A stretch of 64,000 bases of DNA from Croceibacterium segetis (GTDB taxonomy: Bacteria; Pseudomonadota; Alphaproteobacteria; Sphingomonadales; Sphingomonadaceae). This document shows positions 16,895-26,227 of this stretch, one piece after another. The notes beneath the pieces are model-generated. The model was not told where the DNA came from. It searched no databases and saw only the letters and a program-made list of their open reading frames with translations. Made by a program: the position numbers and the translations under genes. The stretch's first letter is position 1. Each line of letters starts with the position of its first letter. The stretch is from assembly GCF_011320115.1 (NCBI RefSeq), contig NZ_JAANOZ010000012.1:28888-92887 (forward strand), given 5' to 3'.

Positions 16895-18465
16895 CGGTCA
16901 AGACCATCCGCTGCGCGATCTATACGCGCAAGAGCTCCGACGAAGGCTTGGACCAGTCGTTCAACTCGCTCGATGCCCAGCGCGAAGCCGGTGAGGCCTA
17001 CGTCAAGAGTCAGGCCAGCGAAGGCTGGACCGTGATCCCTGCGCTCTACGATGACGGCGGGTTCTCGGGCGGGACCATGGAGCGCCCCGGTCTGCAGCGT
17101 CTCCTCGCCGATATCGAGGCGGGGCTGGTCGACGTCGTAGTGGTCTACAAGATCGACCGCCTGACGCGCTCGCTGTCGGACTTTTCGCGCATCGTCGAGG
17201 TGTTCGAGAAGGCGGGGGCGAGCTTCGTCTCGGTCACGCAGTCGTTCAACACCACCAACTCGATGGGCCGGCTGATGCTCAACGTGCTGCTCTCGTTCGC
17301 CCAGTTCGAGCGCGAGGTCACTGGCGAGCGCATCCGTGACAAGATCGCTGCCTCGAAGGCCAAGGGCATGTGGATGGGCGGGACACTGCCTCTCGGCTAC
17401 GATCTTCCAGCAGCGGGCACGCGGACGCTGCAAGTGAACAAGAGCGAAGCGGCGACGGTCCGGCATATCTTCGCTCGCTATCTCGAGCTCGGCTCGGTCC
17501 ACGCCCTGCAGCGCGAACTCGCCGATCAGGGTATCCGTCCCAAGCAGCGGGTGACCGCGAACGGCAAAACCCTGGGCGGCGACGCCTTCAGCCGCGGGGC
17601 GCTGTTCCACCTTCTGCGGAACCGCATCTACCTTGGGCAGATCGTGCATCGCGAGGCGGTCCACCAGGGCGAGCACGAGGCCATCGTCGACGAGGACCTG
17701 TTCAAGCGCGTGCAGCGGATACTGGATGGCAATGCCCGTCGGCATCGCGCCGAGGCAGAGCACCGCATCGCCAGGGCGCCTCTCACCGGCAAGTTGTTCG
17801 ACGCCACCGGCGAACCGATGTGCCCGACCTTCTCGCGCGGCAAGTCGGGGCGGAGCTATCGCTATTACGTCTCCGCTTCGCTGCAGCAAGGCGCCGCTTC
17901 ATCCGATGGCGGCGTGATCCGACGCCTTTCTGCGCAAGCCATCGAGCGAGTGGTCACCGAGGTCGCCGAACGTTTGCTCGACACCAGCGAACGGCAGCTC
18001 GACAAGATCATGGCCGTCCGGCTCGTCAGCGATGGGCTCGTAGTCGATCTCCCCGGCGGTCGCGCTGCCGATCTCGGTCTTCGACTCAGCGATGAAGAGA
18101 CAATCGTTCACGCCGCCAGCAAGGTGGTCCGCATCCATGTGCCGCTTGCGCTGCCGCTCCGCGGAGGACGACCGCTGGTACTCACTGGTGCAACGAGAAG
18201 CGCCAGGCCTGATCCAGCCTTGATCACGGCGCTGCGAAAGGCGCATCGGATGCTCGAACGCGAGGGCGGCATGCCAGTCGTGAAGAGTTCACCGCTCTCG
18301 CTTTACGATCGCCAGATCTTGCGGCTCGCCTTTCTTGCTCCCGAACTCCAGCGCGACATACTTGCCGGTCGGCAGCCGCCGATGCTCAATCTGGAAAAGC
18401 TCAAATCGATTGCCATTCCGCTCGCCTGGAACGGGCAGAAAGCGGCCCTGGGATGGCCGACATGA
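16891..18465 (+). CDS. Large serine recombinase (site-specific integrase)
   Basis: A 524-residue serine recombinase. The catalytic domain opens with AIYTRKSSDEG (nucleophile S15), followed by VVVYKIDRLTRSLSDF and FAQFEREVTGERIRDKI. A recombinase domain and a zinc-ribbon-like segment occupy the centre, and the C-terminal part is element-specific. It would integrate and excise the surrounding element at short attachment sites. It is the last gene of the DUF3489-DUF2924 operon and ends about 400 bp from tRNA-Ser, next to a run of 22-nt repeats that may be its target or control region. Confidence 0.96.
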   Translation: MTVKTIRCAIYTRKSSDEGLDQSFNSLDAQREAGEAYVKSQASEGWTVIPALYDDGGFSGGTMERPGLQRLLADIEAGLVDVVVVYKIDRLTRSLSDFSRIVEVFEKAGASFVSVTQSFNTTNSMGRLMLNVLLSFAQFEREVTGERIRDKIAASKAKGMWMGGTLPLGYDLPAAGTRTLQVNKSEAATVRHIFARYLELGSVHALQRELADQGIRPKQRVTANGKTLGGDAFSRGALFHLLRNRIYLGQIVHREAVHQGEHEAIVDEDLFKRVQRILDGNARRHRAEAEHRIARAPLTGKLFDATGEPMCPTFSRGKSGRSYRYYVSASLQQGAASSDGGVIRRLSAQAIERVVTEVAERLLDTSERQLDKIMAVRLVSDGLVVDLPGGRAADLGLRLSDEETIVHAASKVVRIHVPLALPLRGGRPLVLTGATRSARPDPALITALRKAHRMLEREGGMPVVKSSPLSLYDRQILRLAFLAPELQRDILAGRQPPMLNLEKLKSIAIPLAWNGQKAALGWPT

Positions 18466-18469
18466 TGAG

Positions 18470-18556
18470 CCTGTTATGGACGAGAACAGGGCCTGATATG
18501 GCGATTAAAGCCCCTGTTATGACCGATTAAATACCCTGTTATGGCGAATAACAGGG
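18470..18556. repeat. Four tandem ~22-nt repeats, CCTGTTATG type, after the recombinase gene
   Basis: Copies of CCTGTTATG start at 18470, 18513 and 18535, and a variant CCTGATATG at 18492, giving a period of 21-22 nt. The last copy forms an inverted repeat, CCTGTTAT and ATAACAGG, around a five-base loop. They directly follow the recombinase stop codon and could be recombinase binding sites or an operator. The remaining bases up to the tRNA gene (18557-18858) hold more short CCTGTT/GGCCTG-like repeats but no gene that I can support. Confidence 0.7.
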
Positions 18557-18858
18557 AAAGACGGTTTTTGGCGCGTAACCCACGGTAAAACCGTGATAAA
18601 TCTCCGGCCAAGTCGGCTGAATCGGCTGAAAACGGCCTGTTTTCGGCCTCAGATTTGCATTTTTCCCTGTTCTTGCCTGAAATGCAGGGAAACCGAACCG
18701 ATGGCGAAAGGCCGAGAGACGGCGCCCGCGAAGCCGGCCTGAAATGGCCAGAGACGCTCGAGGATTGGACGGCCAGTGACGGCTTCGGCTGCGCAAACCC
18801 GCCTGTTCCGCGCCTTTGCGCGGGCCCCCAGCAACAGGAGAATAGTGCTGGGGGTGCA

Positions 18859-18949
18859 TGGCGGAGCGGGTGGGATTCGAACCCACGATACGCTTTTGGC
18901 GTATACACACTTTCCAGGCGTGCGCCTTCGACCACTCGGCCACCGCTCC
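18859..18949 (-). tRNA. tRNA-Ser, anticodon GGA
   Basis: The minus strand folds into a class II tRNA. A 7-bp acceptor stem GGAGCGG/CCGCTCC is followed by discriminator G and an encoded CCA. The anticodon loop is CTGGAAA, with GGA complementary to 18913-18915. A long variable arm (GTATACGCC paired around AAAAG) and the T-arm GGTTCGAATCCC are visible. tRNA genes are frequent integration neighbours, and the serine recombinase element lies on the 3' side of this tRNA. Confidence 0.97.
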
Positions 18950-19025
18950 GCATCTCCTGGGACGGCGCGGCCTAGCGATGCGGCGGGGGTTTCGCAAGCG
19001 CGCGGGCGGTGGCACACCGGCGCAC

Positions 19026-20015
19026 ATGATCACCACACGCCTCGCCGCCTTCGCTCTGGTGTTTGCCGCTTCGCCGCTCGGGGCGCAGGAGAAGGCCGCC
19101 GAGCCACCCACGCCGGCCTCGGTCGTCGCGGCTTCCCAGGCGAGCGAGTGGAAAGCAATCGACCCGGCGGAGCTGCTGGTCATGGACCTGGCGCCCGATG
19201 CAACAGGGGCCAAACGCCAGGTCATCGTCCAGTTGATGCCGCCACCGTTCAGCCAGGGCTGGGTTGGCAACATTCGAACCCTCGCCAAGGCCCACTGGTG
19301 GGACGGGACGAGCGTCTATCGCGTAGTCGACAACTGGGTGGCGCAATGGGGCGACGGCGAGGACGACCCGAAGAAGGCAAAGCCGCTTCCGGCGGGAATC
19401 ACCAAGGTTCCCGAAAGCGAGTACACCGCGCCGGTGAGTTGCAAGGTCTATTTGTTCGAGAAGAAGGTCATCAAGGAGGAGTGCGACCCGCCGTTCACGG
19501 CGCTTGAGCCGATCGACCCCTACGTCCTGAAAGGCCAGGCCGGGTTCGCCGCCGGTTGGCCTGTTGCGGTGGCACTGCAAGGCGAGGGCAATCGAACATG
19601 GCCGGTGCATTGCTATGGCGGTGTCGGCGTTGCCCGCGACCTGTCGCCCGACACAGGCACGGGGGCCGAACTCTACGCGGTGATCGGCCACGCGCCCCGC
19701 CAGCTTGATCGCAACATCGCTGTCGTCGGACGGGTGATCGAGGGGATCGAGAACCTCTCCACCCTCCCGCGCGGCAAGGGCGCACAGGGCGTATATGACG
19801 ATCCGGCGCTCAGGGTGCCGATCGTGTCGCTGCGGCTGGGCAACGAGTTGCCCGCAGCCGAGCAACCGCGCTTCGAATACCTCGCCAGCGACAGCCGGAG
19901 CTTCGCCGACTACATTCACGTCAAGGCGAACCGCAACGACGCGTTCTACAAGGTCTCCGCCGGGGGGATCGACGTGTGCAACGTCCAGGTGCCGATCCGG
20001 CGGGCGAAGAAATGA
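19026..20015 (+). CDS. Exported cyclophilin-type peptidyl-prolyl isomerase
   Basis: A 329-residue protein with signal peptide MITTRLAAFALVFAASPLGAQ, so periplasmic. The body matches exported cyclophilin-like prolyl isomerases, with VQLMPPPFSQGWVGNIRTLA, THWWDG-like AKAHWWDGTSVYRVV and a later VGRVIEGIENLSTLPRG. It would help fold secreted and outer-membrane proteins. The longer open frame runs back through the tRNA gene and was not used. It overlaps the DUF1905 gene by ATGA. Confidence 0.9.
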   Translation: MITTRLAAFALVFAASPLGAQEKAAEPPTPASVVAASQASEWKAIDPAELLVMDLAPDATGAKRQVIVQLMPPPFSQGWVGNIRTLAKAHWWDGTSVYRVVDNWVAQWGDGEDDPKKAKPLPAGITKVPESEYTAPVSCKVYLFEKKVIKEECDPPFTALEPIDPYVLKGQAGFAAGWPVAVALQGEGNRTWPVHCYGGVGVARDLSPDTGTGAELYAVIGHAPRQLDRNIAVVGRVIEGIENLSTLPRGKGAQGVYDDPALRVPIVSLRLGNELPAAEQPRFEYLASDSRSFADYIHVKANRNDAFYKVSAGGIDVCNVQVPIRRAKK

Positions 20016-20335
20016 GCGCCGATACCGTCCGCTTCACCGCGCCGCTGCAGGCGATGGTGATCGAGGAAGGGTACGACCCGATCGGCTGGGTTCCGCTCAC
20101 CGGCGAAGCGGCCGATGCCGTTGCTGGGCACGAACTGGTCCGCCGCCTCGAGCGCGGCAAGCGCCGCGGGTTCGGCTCAGTGAAGGTGACAGTCCAGGTA
20201 GGCGACAGTCGCTGGCAAACCTCGCTGTTTCCGCAGAAGACCGGCGGCTGGTTCCTGCCGATCAAGAAGCCGGTGCGTCTGGCCGAAGGGCTTGAGGAAG
20301 GCGAGCCGGTCGAGGTCTTGCTCGAGCTTCACTGA
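20012..20335 (+). CDS. DUF1905 domain protein
   Basis: A 107-residue protein of the DUF1905 family, a small beta-barrel of unknown function. Typical features are VRFTAPLQ at the start, GFGSVKVTVQVGDSRWQTSLF in two pieces (GFGSVKV, then WQTSLFP) and WFLPIKKPVR at residues 76-85. It is coupled to the isomerase gene by a four-base overlap and converges on the VOC gene with a 7-bp overlap. Confidence 0.85.
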   Translation: MSADTVRFTAPLQAMVIEEGYDPIGWVPLTGEAADAVAGHELVRRLERGKRRGFGSVKVTVQVGDSRWQTSLFPQKTGGWFLPIKKPVRLAEGLEEGEPVEVLLELH

Positions 20336-20691
20336 TCGAACCGCTGCATCAGCTCGATCCTGTTGCCGAACGGATCGGCGATGTCGCCGCGCTTGTATCC
20401 GGCGAGCGGACGGCCCGCCGCGAAGCCCACACCGGCTGCTTGGAGCTGGCCGACGAACGCATCGAGGTCGTCGACAAGCAACGCGGGATGCGCCTTGTTC
20501 GTCGGCGCGAACCCCTCCTCGACGCCGAGGTGGACGTGCGCCGCGCCGCCGACGAACCAGCAGCCGCCGCGATCGGTCTCGGGCTTAGGCACCTCGATGA
20601 GGCCGAGCACGCCGGCATAGAATGCCCGCGCCCGCTCCTCCTCGCCCCGCGGCATGGCCAGCTGGACGTGATCGAGCCCGATCACACCCAT
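20329..20691 (-). CDS. VOC family protein (glyoxalase-like)
   Basis: A 120-residue protein of the vicinal oxygen chelate fold, which uses a metal site built from paired beta-alpha-beta modules. LDHVQLAMPRG at the N-terminus supplies a first metal histidine, HVHLGVEEGF the central part, and DPFGNRIELMQ the C-terminal glutamate. The substrate cannot be told. The start at 20691 gives the normal family length; the longer frame adds a non-conserved tail. It lies 5 bp after the rsh stop and may be co-transcribed. Confidence 0.88.
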   Translation of the reverse strand: MGVIGLDHVQLAMPRGEEERARAFYAGVLGLIEVPKPETDRGGCWFVGGAAHVHLGVEEGFAPTNKAHPALLVDDLDAFVGQLQAAGVGFAAGRPLAGYKRGDIADPFGNRIELMQRFDQ

Positions 20692-20695
20692 CGGC

Positions 20696-22777
20696 TCAGA
20701 TCCGCTCGGCCTGCGCGACCGCCTCGCTGGCACGCAACGCGCTGACGATGCGGGTCAGGTGCGCAAGGTCGTTGACCTCGAGATCGACTTCGTAAGTGTG
20801 GAAAGGGTCATCGCGCTGGGTCAGCTCGAGGTTGATCACATTGGCGCGGTTCTGCGCGAAGATCGTCGCCATTTCGGCGAGAGTGCCGGGGCGGTGATAA
20901 AGCACGATCCTGAGGCGCCCGATCGCGCCTTTCGAGCGCTCGCCCCACGACAGGTCGACCCAGTCGGCGTCGACTCCGTTGGCCAGCCTGAGGCAGTCGA
21001 TCGCATGGACCTCCACGCCGACCCCCGGCTTGCGCAAGCCGATGATCCTGTCGCCAGGCAGTGGATGGCAGCACGGCGCCAGCGTGAAGCCCATGCCAGG
21101 GGTGAGTCCGCGGATCGAGATCGCCCGCTCCTGAGCCGGTAGCTCGGGCAAGTCGGCGGTACTGCCGGGGACAAGCGCTTCCATCACTTCGCGGTCGGTC
21201 AGCTTGGCCGAGCCGATCGCGTGCATCAGCGCATCCTCATCCTCGAGTTCGAGGCGCTCGACCGCGGCCTTGATCGCCTTGCGGCCGATCTTGGCCGGCA
21301 CGCGTCCGGCGATGTCGTCGAACAGCTTGCGGCCGATGGCGGCGACCTCCTCGCGTTCCTTGGCCCGGACGGCCCGGCGGATGGAGGCGCGGGCCTTGCC
21401 GGTGACAACGAAGCCGAGCCACGAAAGCTGCGGCTCGACGTGCTTGCCCTTGACGATCTCGACCACGTCGCCGTTGTGCAGCTCGGTCCTCAGCGGCATG
21501 TGCCGCCCGTTTATCTTCGCACCGACCGCCTGCGCGCCGAGGTCGGTGTGGACCGCGAAAGCAAAATCGACCGGGGTCGCCCCTTTCGGAAGCTGGAACA
21601 GAGCGCCCTTGGGAGTGAAGGCGAAGATGCGATCCTGGTAAATCGCCATGCGGGTGTGCTCGAGCAGTTCCTCGGCGTCGTGGCTGGCGTCGACGATCTC
21701 GATCAGGTCTCGGACCCAGCCGACCTGTCCGTCCGGCCGGTCTCCCTGCTTGTAGGCCCAGTGCGCGGCGAGCCCGAACTCATTGAGGCGGTGCATCTCG
21801 CGGGTGCGGATCTGCACTTCGACGCGCATCGAGCTTTCATAGATCAGCGTGGTATGAAGCGAACGGTAGCCGTTCGATTTCGGTGTCGAGATGTAGTCCT
21901 TGAAGCGCCCGGGGACCATCTGCCAGACTTGGTGCAGGACGCCGAGCGCGCGATAGCAATCCTCGACGTTTTCGGTGACGATGCGGAACGCCATGATGTC
22001 GGTGATCTGTTCGAACGGCATGTGCCGTTCGGCCATCTTGCGCCAGATCGAATAGGGGTGCTTCTCCCGCCCCTGGACCTCGACCTTGATGCCGCCTTCG
22101 GCCAGCGCCTGCTTGATCTTGAGCGCGATGGCGTCGACCTGGCCGCCTTCGCTGCTCCTGATCTGCTCGAGCCTCCCGGCTATGGTTGCGTAGGCCTCAG
22201 GCTCGAGCTGCTCGAAGGCGAGCAGCTGCATCTCGCGCATGTATTCGTACATCCCCACGCGCTCGGCCAGCGGGGCGTAGATATCCATCGTCTCTCGGGC
22301 GATGCGCTGCCGCTTCTCGGGGCTCTTGATGAAGTGCAGCGTGCGCATGTTGTGCAACCGGTCGGCGAGCTTGACCAGCAGCACCCGCAAGTCCTCGCTC
22401 ATCGCCAGCAGGAACTTGCGCAGGTTCTCGGCCGCCCGCTCGTCGTCGGTCAGCTGCTCGATCTTGGAAAGCTTGGTGACGCCGTCGACCAGCCGGGCGA
22501 TGTCGGGCCCGAACTGGTGTTCGATATCCTCGATCGTCGCCAGCGTGTCCTCGACCGTGTCGTGGAGCAGCGCGGTGATCACCGTGTCCTGGTCGAGCTT
22601 GAGGTCGGTCATCAGCCCGGCGACCTCGATCGGATGGCTGAAATAGGGATCGCCGCTGGCGCGCTTCTGGGTGCCGTGCTTCTGCACGGTGTAGACGTAG
22701 GCACGGTTGAGCAACGCCTCGTCGGCGTCGGGCTCGTAGGCCTTGACCCGTTCGACAAGTTCATACTGGCGCAGCAT
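20696..22777 (-). CDS. rsh: Bifunctional (p)ppGpp synthetase/hydrolase (RelA/SpoT homologue)
   Basis: A 693-residue stringent-response enzyme that makes and degrades (p)ppGpp. The N-terminal HD hydrolase has YFSHPIEVAG (H48) and LLHDTVEDT (H72, D73, E77, D78). The synthetase has RFKDYISTPKSNGYRSLHT from 291, the basic RFKDY form found in bifunctional proteins. TGS (about 390-455) and a C-terminal ACT domain (about 615-690) follow. Length is normal, and alphaproteobacteria usually carry only one such gene. Confidence 0.97.
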   Translation of the reverse strand: MLRQYELVERVKAYEPDADEALLNRAYVYTVQKHGTQKRASGDPYFSHPIEVAGLMTDLKLDQDTVITALLHDTVEDTLATIEDIEHQFGPDIARLVDGVTKLSKIEQLTDDERAAENLRKFLLAMSEDLRVLLVKLADRLHNMRTLHFIKSPEKRQRIARETMDIYAPLAERVGMYEYMREMQLLAFEQLEPEAYATIAGRLEQIRSSEGGQVDAIALKIKQALAEGGIKVEVQGREKHPYSIWRKMAERHMPFEQITDIMAFRIVTENVEDCYRALGVLHQVWQMVPGRFKDYISTPKSNGYRSLHTTLIYESSMRVEVQIRTREMHRLNEFGLAAHWAYKQGDRPDGQVGWVRDLIEIVDASHDAEELLEHTRMAIYQDRIFAFTPKGALFQLPKGATPVDFAFAVHTDLGAQAVGAKINGRHMPLRTELHNGDVVEIVKGKHVEPQLSWLGFVVTGKARASIRRAVRAKEREEVAAIGRKLFDDIAGRVPAKIGRKAIKAAVERLELEDEDALMHAIGSAKLTDREVMEALVPGSTADLPELPAQERAISIRGLTPGMGFTLAPCCHPLPGDRIIGLRKPGVGVEVHAIDCLRLANGVDADWVDLSWGERSKGAIGRLRIVLYHRPGTLAEMATIFAQNRANVINLELTQRDDPFHTYEVDLEVNDLAHLTRIVSALRASEAVAQAERI

Positions 22778-23070
22778 CGCGGCCTAGATGGGGGTATTCG
22801 CCGCGATCCGGCAAGGCAAAAGCGCGAGTCTTGCAGAGGCGGCAGCCGACAGTGACGCGAAGTTGACACGCTGACACGATCCGCGAGCGGAAACGTCACT
22901 TTCGAATGGAAAGCGTCGCGTCGGCGGCGGACCTGCCGCCCTGACGCCAAGAAAATCGCTTGGCCCCCGCCGAAGGACGCTGCGCCGGGCGGGAGTCTGG
23001 CCAACCGCAGGGCCTGCAGGGAATTCATCTTTTCGTTGCGTATACACAATATCTATGGCACTTTACGCGC

Positions 23071-23322
23071 GTGGCACGGAAAATATACAACCGAATCGCG
23101 GTCCTGCGCGCTGAAGCCGGCATGAGCCGCAAGGCGCTGGCCGAGAAAGTCGGCGTCAACCCGCAGACGATCGGATTCCTCGAACGCGGCGACTACAATC
23201 CCAGCCTCGAGCTGGCGCTCAATGTCGCCGCCGTCTTCAAGCTGCCGGTCGAGCTGCTGTTTTCCTTCCGCCCCTTCCCCAGCATGGCCGAAACGCTGCT
23301 CGGCCAAGGAGACCAGGCATGA
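23071..23322 (+). CDS. Small XRE-family transcriptional regulator
   Basis: An 83-residue helix-turn-helix protein: NRIAVLRAEAGMSRKALAEK, then VNPQTIGFLERGDYNPSLEL, typical of the short YozG/XRE type. The GTG at 23071 fits this length. A longer frame back to 22960 has no conserved sequence. A TATACACAATATC stretch just upstream may be promoter or operator. It overlaps the next membrane-protein gene by ATGA, a common regulator-membrane protein pair. Confidence 0.88.
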   Translation: MARKIYNRIAVLRAEAGMSRKALAEKVGVNPQTIGFLERGDYNPSLELALNVAAVFKLPVELLFSFRPFPSMAETLLGQGDQA

Positions 23323-23846
23323 CTTACAAGGGCGATCCGATCGCCGAAAAGCTCGATCAGCTGGCCGAGGCAACCCGTATCCCGGCGTTGCAGCGCAAGT
23401 TCCAGTCGCGCGACCCGATGCGCTTCCGCGCGCTGCCCTCGATCCTGCTGATCCTGGCCGTGGCTGGCATGGCGCTGCAGATCGGCCGCGGCGGCCTGTC
23501 CGGGTTCTGGATCGTGTGGGCCGGCTGGATGGGCAGCTTCATGTGCCAGCCGTTCGGGCCCATGGGGCGGCTCGGCGCGCGCAAGCTCGACGAGCGCGAG
23601 GCGGCCATTGTCCGCGAGGGGCATTTCACCGGCATGATGTGGGCGCTCGGCGTCGCGATCCTCGGCTCGCTGACGATCACCTTCTGCACTGTCTGGACGA
23701 TGGCCGGAATGGCGGGCCTGTGGGCGCCTAAGACGCCGATGGACTGGATGACGATTACCCTGTTCCTGCTCGCGGTCGAAATGAACGTCGCAGTTCTGGC
23801 GGCGAGCGCGGCGATGCCCGAGCCGCTGGAGGACGACGAGGAGTAA
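23319..23846 (+). CDS. Small multi-pass membrane protein paired with XRE regulator
   Basis: A 175-residue inner-membrane protein. A charged N-terminal 40 residues is followed by about four hydrophobic spans, including LPSILLILAVAGMALQI, FWIVWAGWMGSFM, WALGVAILGSLTITF and ITLFLLAVEMNVAVLAAS, and ends acidic (PEPLEDDEE). I do not recognise a named function. Its coupling to the HTH gene suggests joint control. Confidence 0.8.
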   Translation: MTYKGDPIAEKLDQLAEATRIPALQRKFQSRDPMRFRALPSILLILAVAGMALQIGRGGLSGFWIVWAGWMGSFMCQPFGPMGRLGARKLDEREAAIVREGHFTGMMWALGVAILGSLTITFCTVWTMAGMAGLWAPKTPMDWMTITLFLLAVEMNVAVLAASAAMPEPLEDDEE

Positions 23847-23870
23847 CCGCCGGTCCGCCGGGAGCTTCGC

Positions 23871-24671
23871 CTAGTTCCCGGTCCGCTCGTCCGCCGGGGG
23901 TTCGATGGTGTTCAGTCCGTTTTCGGAGCCGGTGCGGTCGTTGCTCCAATCCGCCTGCGGCATACGGTCGAACCCCTCTTCGCGCACCCAGTTGACGTTG
24001 ACGGTCCACGGGGCGCTCAGGGTCACCGGATCCTCGATCGTCATGGTGCCGCGCAGCTTGTCTCCGTCGAGCCAAAGGCGCTCGTGGTAGCGCGCTTCCT
24101 CGCTGAGCGGCGGCCCGCCCTGGAAGAACACGTTGGGGTTGGTCACCTGGATCGTGTCGATCACCAGCGTGCGCCCTTCCCAGCGCCCGATCGAGGTGCC
24201 GGTGACGGTCGGCCACAGGTCTTCGCCCGGCGGCATCGGCCGTCCGTCGGTGTAGATGTGCCGCGTTTCGTTGTAGGCGTTGACGATCAGCACTTCCTCC
24301 GGCGTGATCAGCACCTGCAGCGGCGTGGGCGCGGTCATCATCAGGGGATAGCCCCAGCCGAGGCCCTTCCTGCCCGCCATTGTCCGCAAGGCTTCCGCGA
24401 GCCTGCGCCGCCCTTCGTCATTCCAGGGGGCGGCGTTGGCCCATAGCGCCAGCGAATTGGTCGGGTCTCGTGCCGCAGGCTTGTCGTTCGCGGGGCGGAC
24501 GCCGCCGATGGTGGTTCCGGCCTCGGCTTCGCTGACCCAGTATCCCGGCCAATAGGGCAATTGTGCGAAGGCCCGCTGGCGCGCCTGGGCTGTCGGCTGT
24601 CCCGTATCGGCGGCGAGAGTGGTGGGAGCGGTCACCAGGAGAAGTCCCGCCAGCATCCAAAAGCGACCCAT
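23871..24671 (-). CDS. Exported hypothetical protein
   Basis: A 266-residue protein with a signal peptide (MGRFWMLAGLLLVTAPTTLAAD), thus periplasmic or outer-membrane associated. The core includes APWNDEGRRRLAEALR, TSIGRWEGRTLVIDTIQ and LWLDGDKLRGTMTIEDP, a beta-rich pattern seen in small sphingomonad secreted proteins of unknown function. It faces the cydAB operon divergently across 140 bp. Confidence 0.75.
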   Translation of the reverse strand: MGRFWMLAGLLLVTAPTTLAADTGQPTAQARQRAFAQLPYWPGYWVSEAEAGTTIGGVRPANDKPAARDPTNSLALWANAAPWNDEGRRRLAEALRTMAGRKGLGWGYPLMMTAPTPLQVLITPEEVLIVNAYNETRHIYTDGRPMPPGEDLWPTVTGTSIGRWEGRTLVIDTIQVTNPNVFFQGGPPLSEEARYHERLWLDGDKLRGTMTIEDPVTLSAPWTVNVNWVREEGFDRMPQADWSNDRTGSENGLNTIEPPADERTGN

Positions 24672-24811
24672 CGCTCACTCCTCCCCTCGTTCCCAGCGCA
24701 AACGTGCCACATGCGGCGTCGCGCCGGAAGGGCCGGCTTGCCGGAACCGCAACGGTCGTTGCACGCTTCGCTCTTATCAAGGCCGCGCGGGCGGCGTAGC
24801 AGGAGGGCGCG

Positions 24812-26227
24812 ATGCTGACGGACCCAACCGCCCTCCTGCTCGCGCGCTGGCAGTTCGCCTTCACGGTGAGCTTCCACTTCCTGTTCCCGCCCTTTACTAT
24901 CGGTCTGTCCGCTTACCTCGCGGTGCTCGAAGGGCTGTGGCTGAAGACCGGCAAGGCGCTGTACCTCGACCTGTTCCGCTACTGGCTGAAGATCTTCGCG
25001 ATCAACTTCGCGATGGGCGTCGTTTCGGGGATCGTGCTGTCCTACCAGTTCGGCACCAACTGGGCGGTGTTTTCCGACAAGGCCGGGCCGGTGGTCGGGC
25101 CCTTGATGGCTTACGAAGTGCTGACGGCGTTCTTCCTCGAGGCCGGGTTCCTCGGGGTTATGCTGTTCGGTATGGAGAAAGTCGGGCGCGGGCTGCACTT
25201 CGCCGCGACCGTCTGTGTGGCGGCCGGGACCCTGCTCTCCTCGTTCTGGATCCTCGCGGCGAACAGCTGGATGCAGACGCCGCAAGGCTTCGAGATGGGC
25301 GCGAACGGCCAGTTCCTGCCCGGTCCGAGCTGGTGGACGATCATCTTCAATCCGAGCTTCCCCTATCGGCTGGTCCACACGGTAACCGCCTCATTCCTCG
25401 CCACGGCGCTGGTAGTCGGCGGTGTCGCGGGATGGCACCTGCTGCGCGGCAACGGCACGCCGCAGGTGAAGAAGATGTTCTCGATGGCGATGTGGATGGC
25501 GGCGCTGGTCGCGCCGATCCAGATCGCCATCGGCGACCAGCACGGTCTCAATACGCTCGAGCACCAGCCGGCCAAGGTCCTGGCTCTCGAAGGAGACTAC
25601 GACAGCCATCCGGACGGCGCCCCGCTTTACCTGTTCGGCATACCCAACGACCGCACGCAGCATCTCGATTACGCGGTCGGCATCCCCAAGCTCGGCAGCC
25701 TGATCCTCAAGCATGATCCGAATGCGCCGCTGGCCGGGCTCGACACCATACCCGACGACCAGCAACCGCCAGCGGCGATTGTGTTCTGGTCCTTCCGCCT
25801 GATGGTCGGCCTCGGGCTGCTCATGTTCGCGCTCGGCCTGCTGAGCCTGTGGGCGCGCTGGCGCGGCACGCTCTATCGGTCGCGCTTCCTGCACCGCTTC
25901 GCAGTGCTGATGTCGCCGATGGGCTTCGTGGCAATCATCGCCGGGTGGGTGACGACCGAAGTCGGCCGACAGCCTTACCTCGTCTACGGCCTGCTGCGCA
26001 CCCGTGAGAGCATGAGCCCGCTCGGCGCCCCGGCCGTGGCAACCTCGCTGCTTGCCTTCGTGGTGGTCTACTTCGCCGTGTTCGGTGTGGGCATCTGGTA
26101 TATCCTGCGCCTGATGCACCGGCCGCCGCAGGAGCAGGAGCCGCGCCTCAAGGACGTCGACGCCGGGCCGATCCGCACCGCCGGCATCACCCCGGCGGCG
26201 CAAGGCACGGCGGAGGGCGAGCTATGA
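24812..26227 (+). CDS. cydA: Cytochrome bd-type ubiquinol oxidase subunit I
   Basis: A 471-residue heme-bearing, quinol-oxidising subunit of an inner-membrane terminal oxidase. Family motifs are FHFLFPPFTIGLSAYLAV, GDQHGLNTLEHQPAKVLALEG in two parts (GDQHGLNTLEHQP, then LALEG), and TEVGRQPYLVYGLLRT in the quinol region. The short quinol loop is typical of the cyanide-insensitive (CioA-like) branch. It overlaps cydB by four bases. The operon should support respiration at low oxygen or under inhibitors. Confidence 0.97.
   Translation: MLTDPTALLLARWQFAFTVSFHFLFPPFTIGLSAYLAVLEGLWLKTGKALYLDLFRYWLKIFAINFAMGVVSGIVLSYQFGTNWAVFSDKAGPVVGPLMAYEVLTAFFLEAGFLGVMLFGMEKVGRGLHFAATVCVAAGTLLSSFWILAANSWMQTPQGFEMGANGQFLPGPSWWTIIFNPSFPYRLVHTVTASFLATALVVGGVAGWHLLRGNGTPQVKKMFSMAMWMAALVAPIQIAIGDQHGLNTLEHQPAKVLALEGDYDSHPDGAPLYLFGIPNDRTQHLDYAVGIPKLGSLILKHDPNAPLAGLDTIPDDQQPPAAIVFWSFRLMVGLGLLMFALGLLSLWARWRGTLYRSRFLHRFAVLMSPMGFVAIIAGWVTTEVGRQPYLVYGLLRTRESMSPLGAPAVATSLLAFVVVYFAVFGVGIWYILRLMHRPPQEQEPRLKDVDAGPIRTAGITPAAQGTAEGEL

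Noticed and set aside
18858..19025. N-terminal extension of the prolyl isomerase frame
   Set aside because: It is a reading through tRNA-Ser; the signal peptide starts at 19026.
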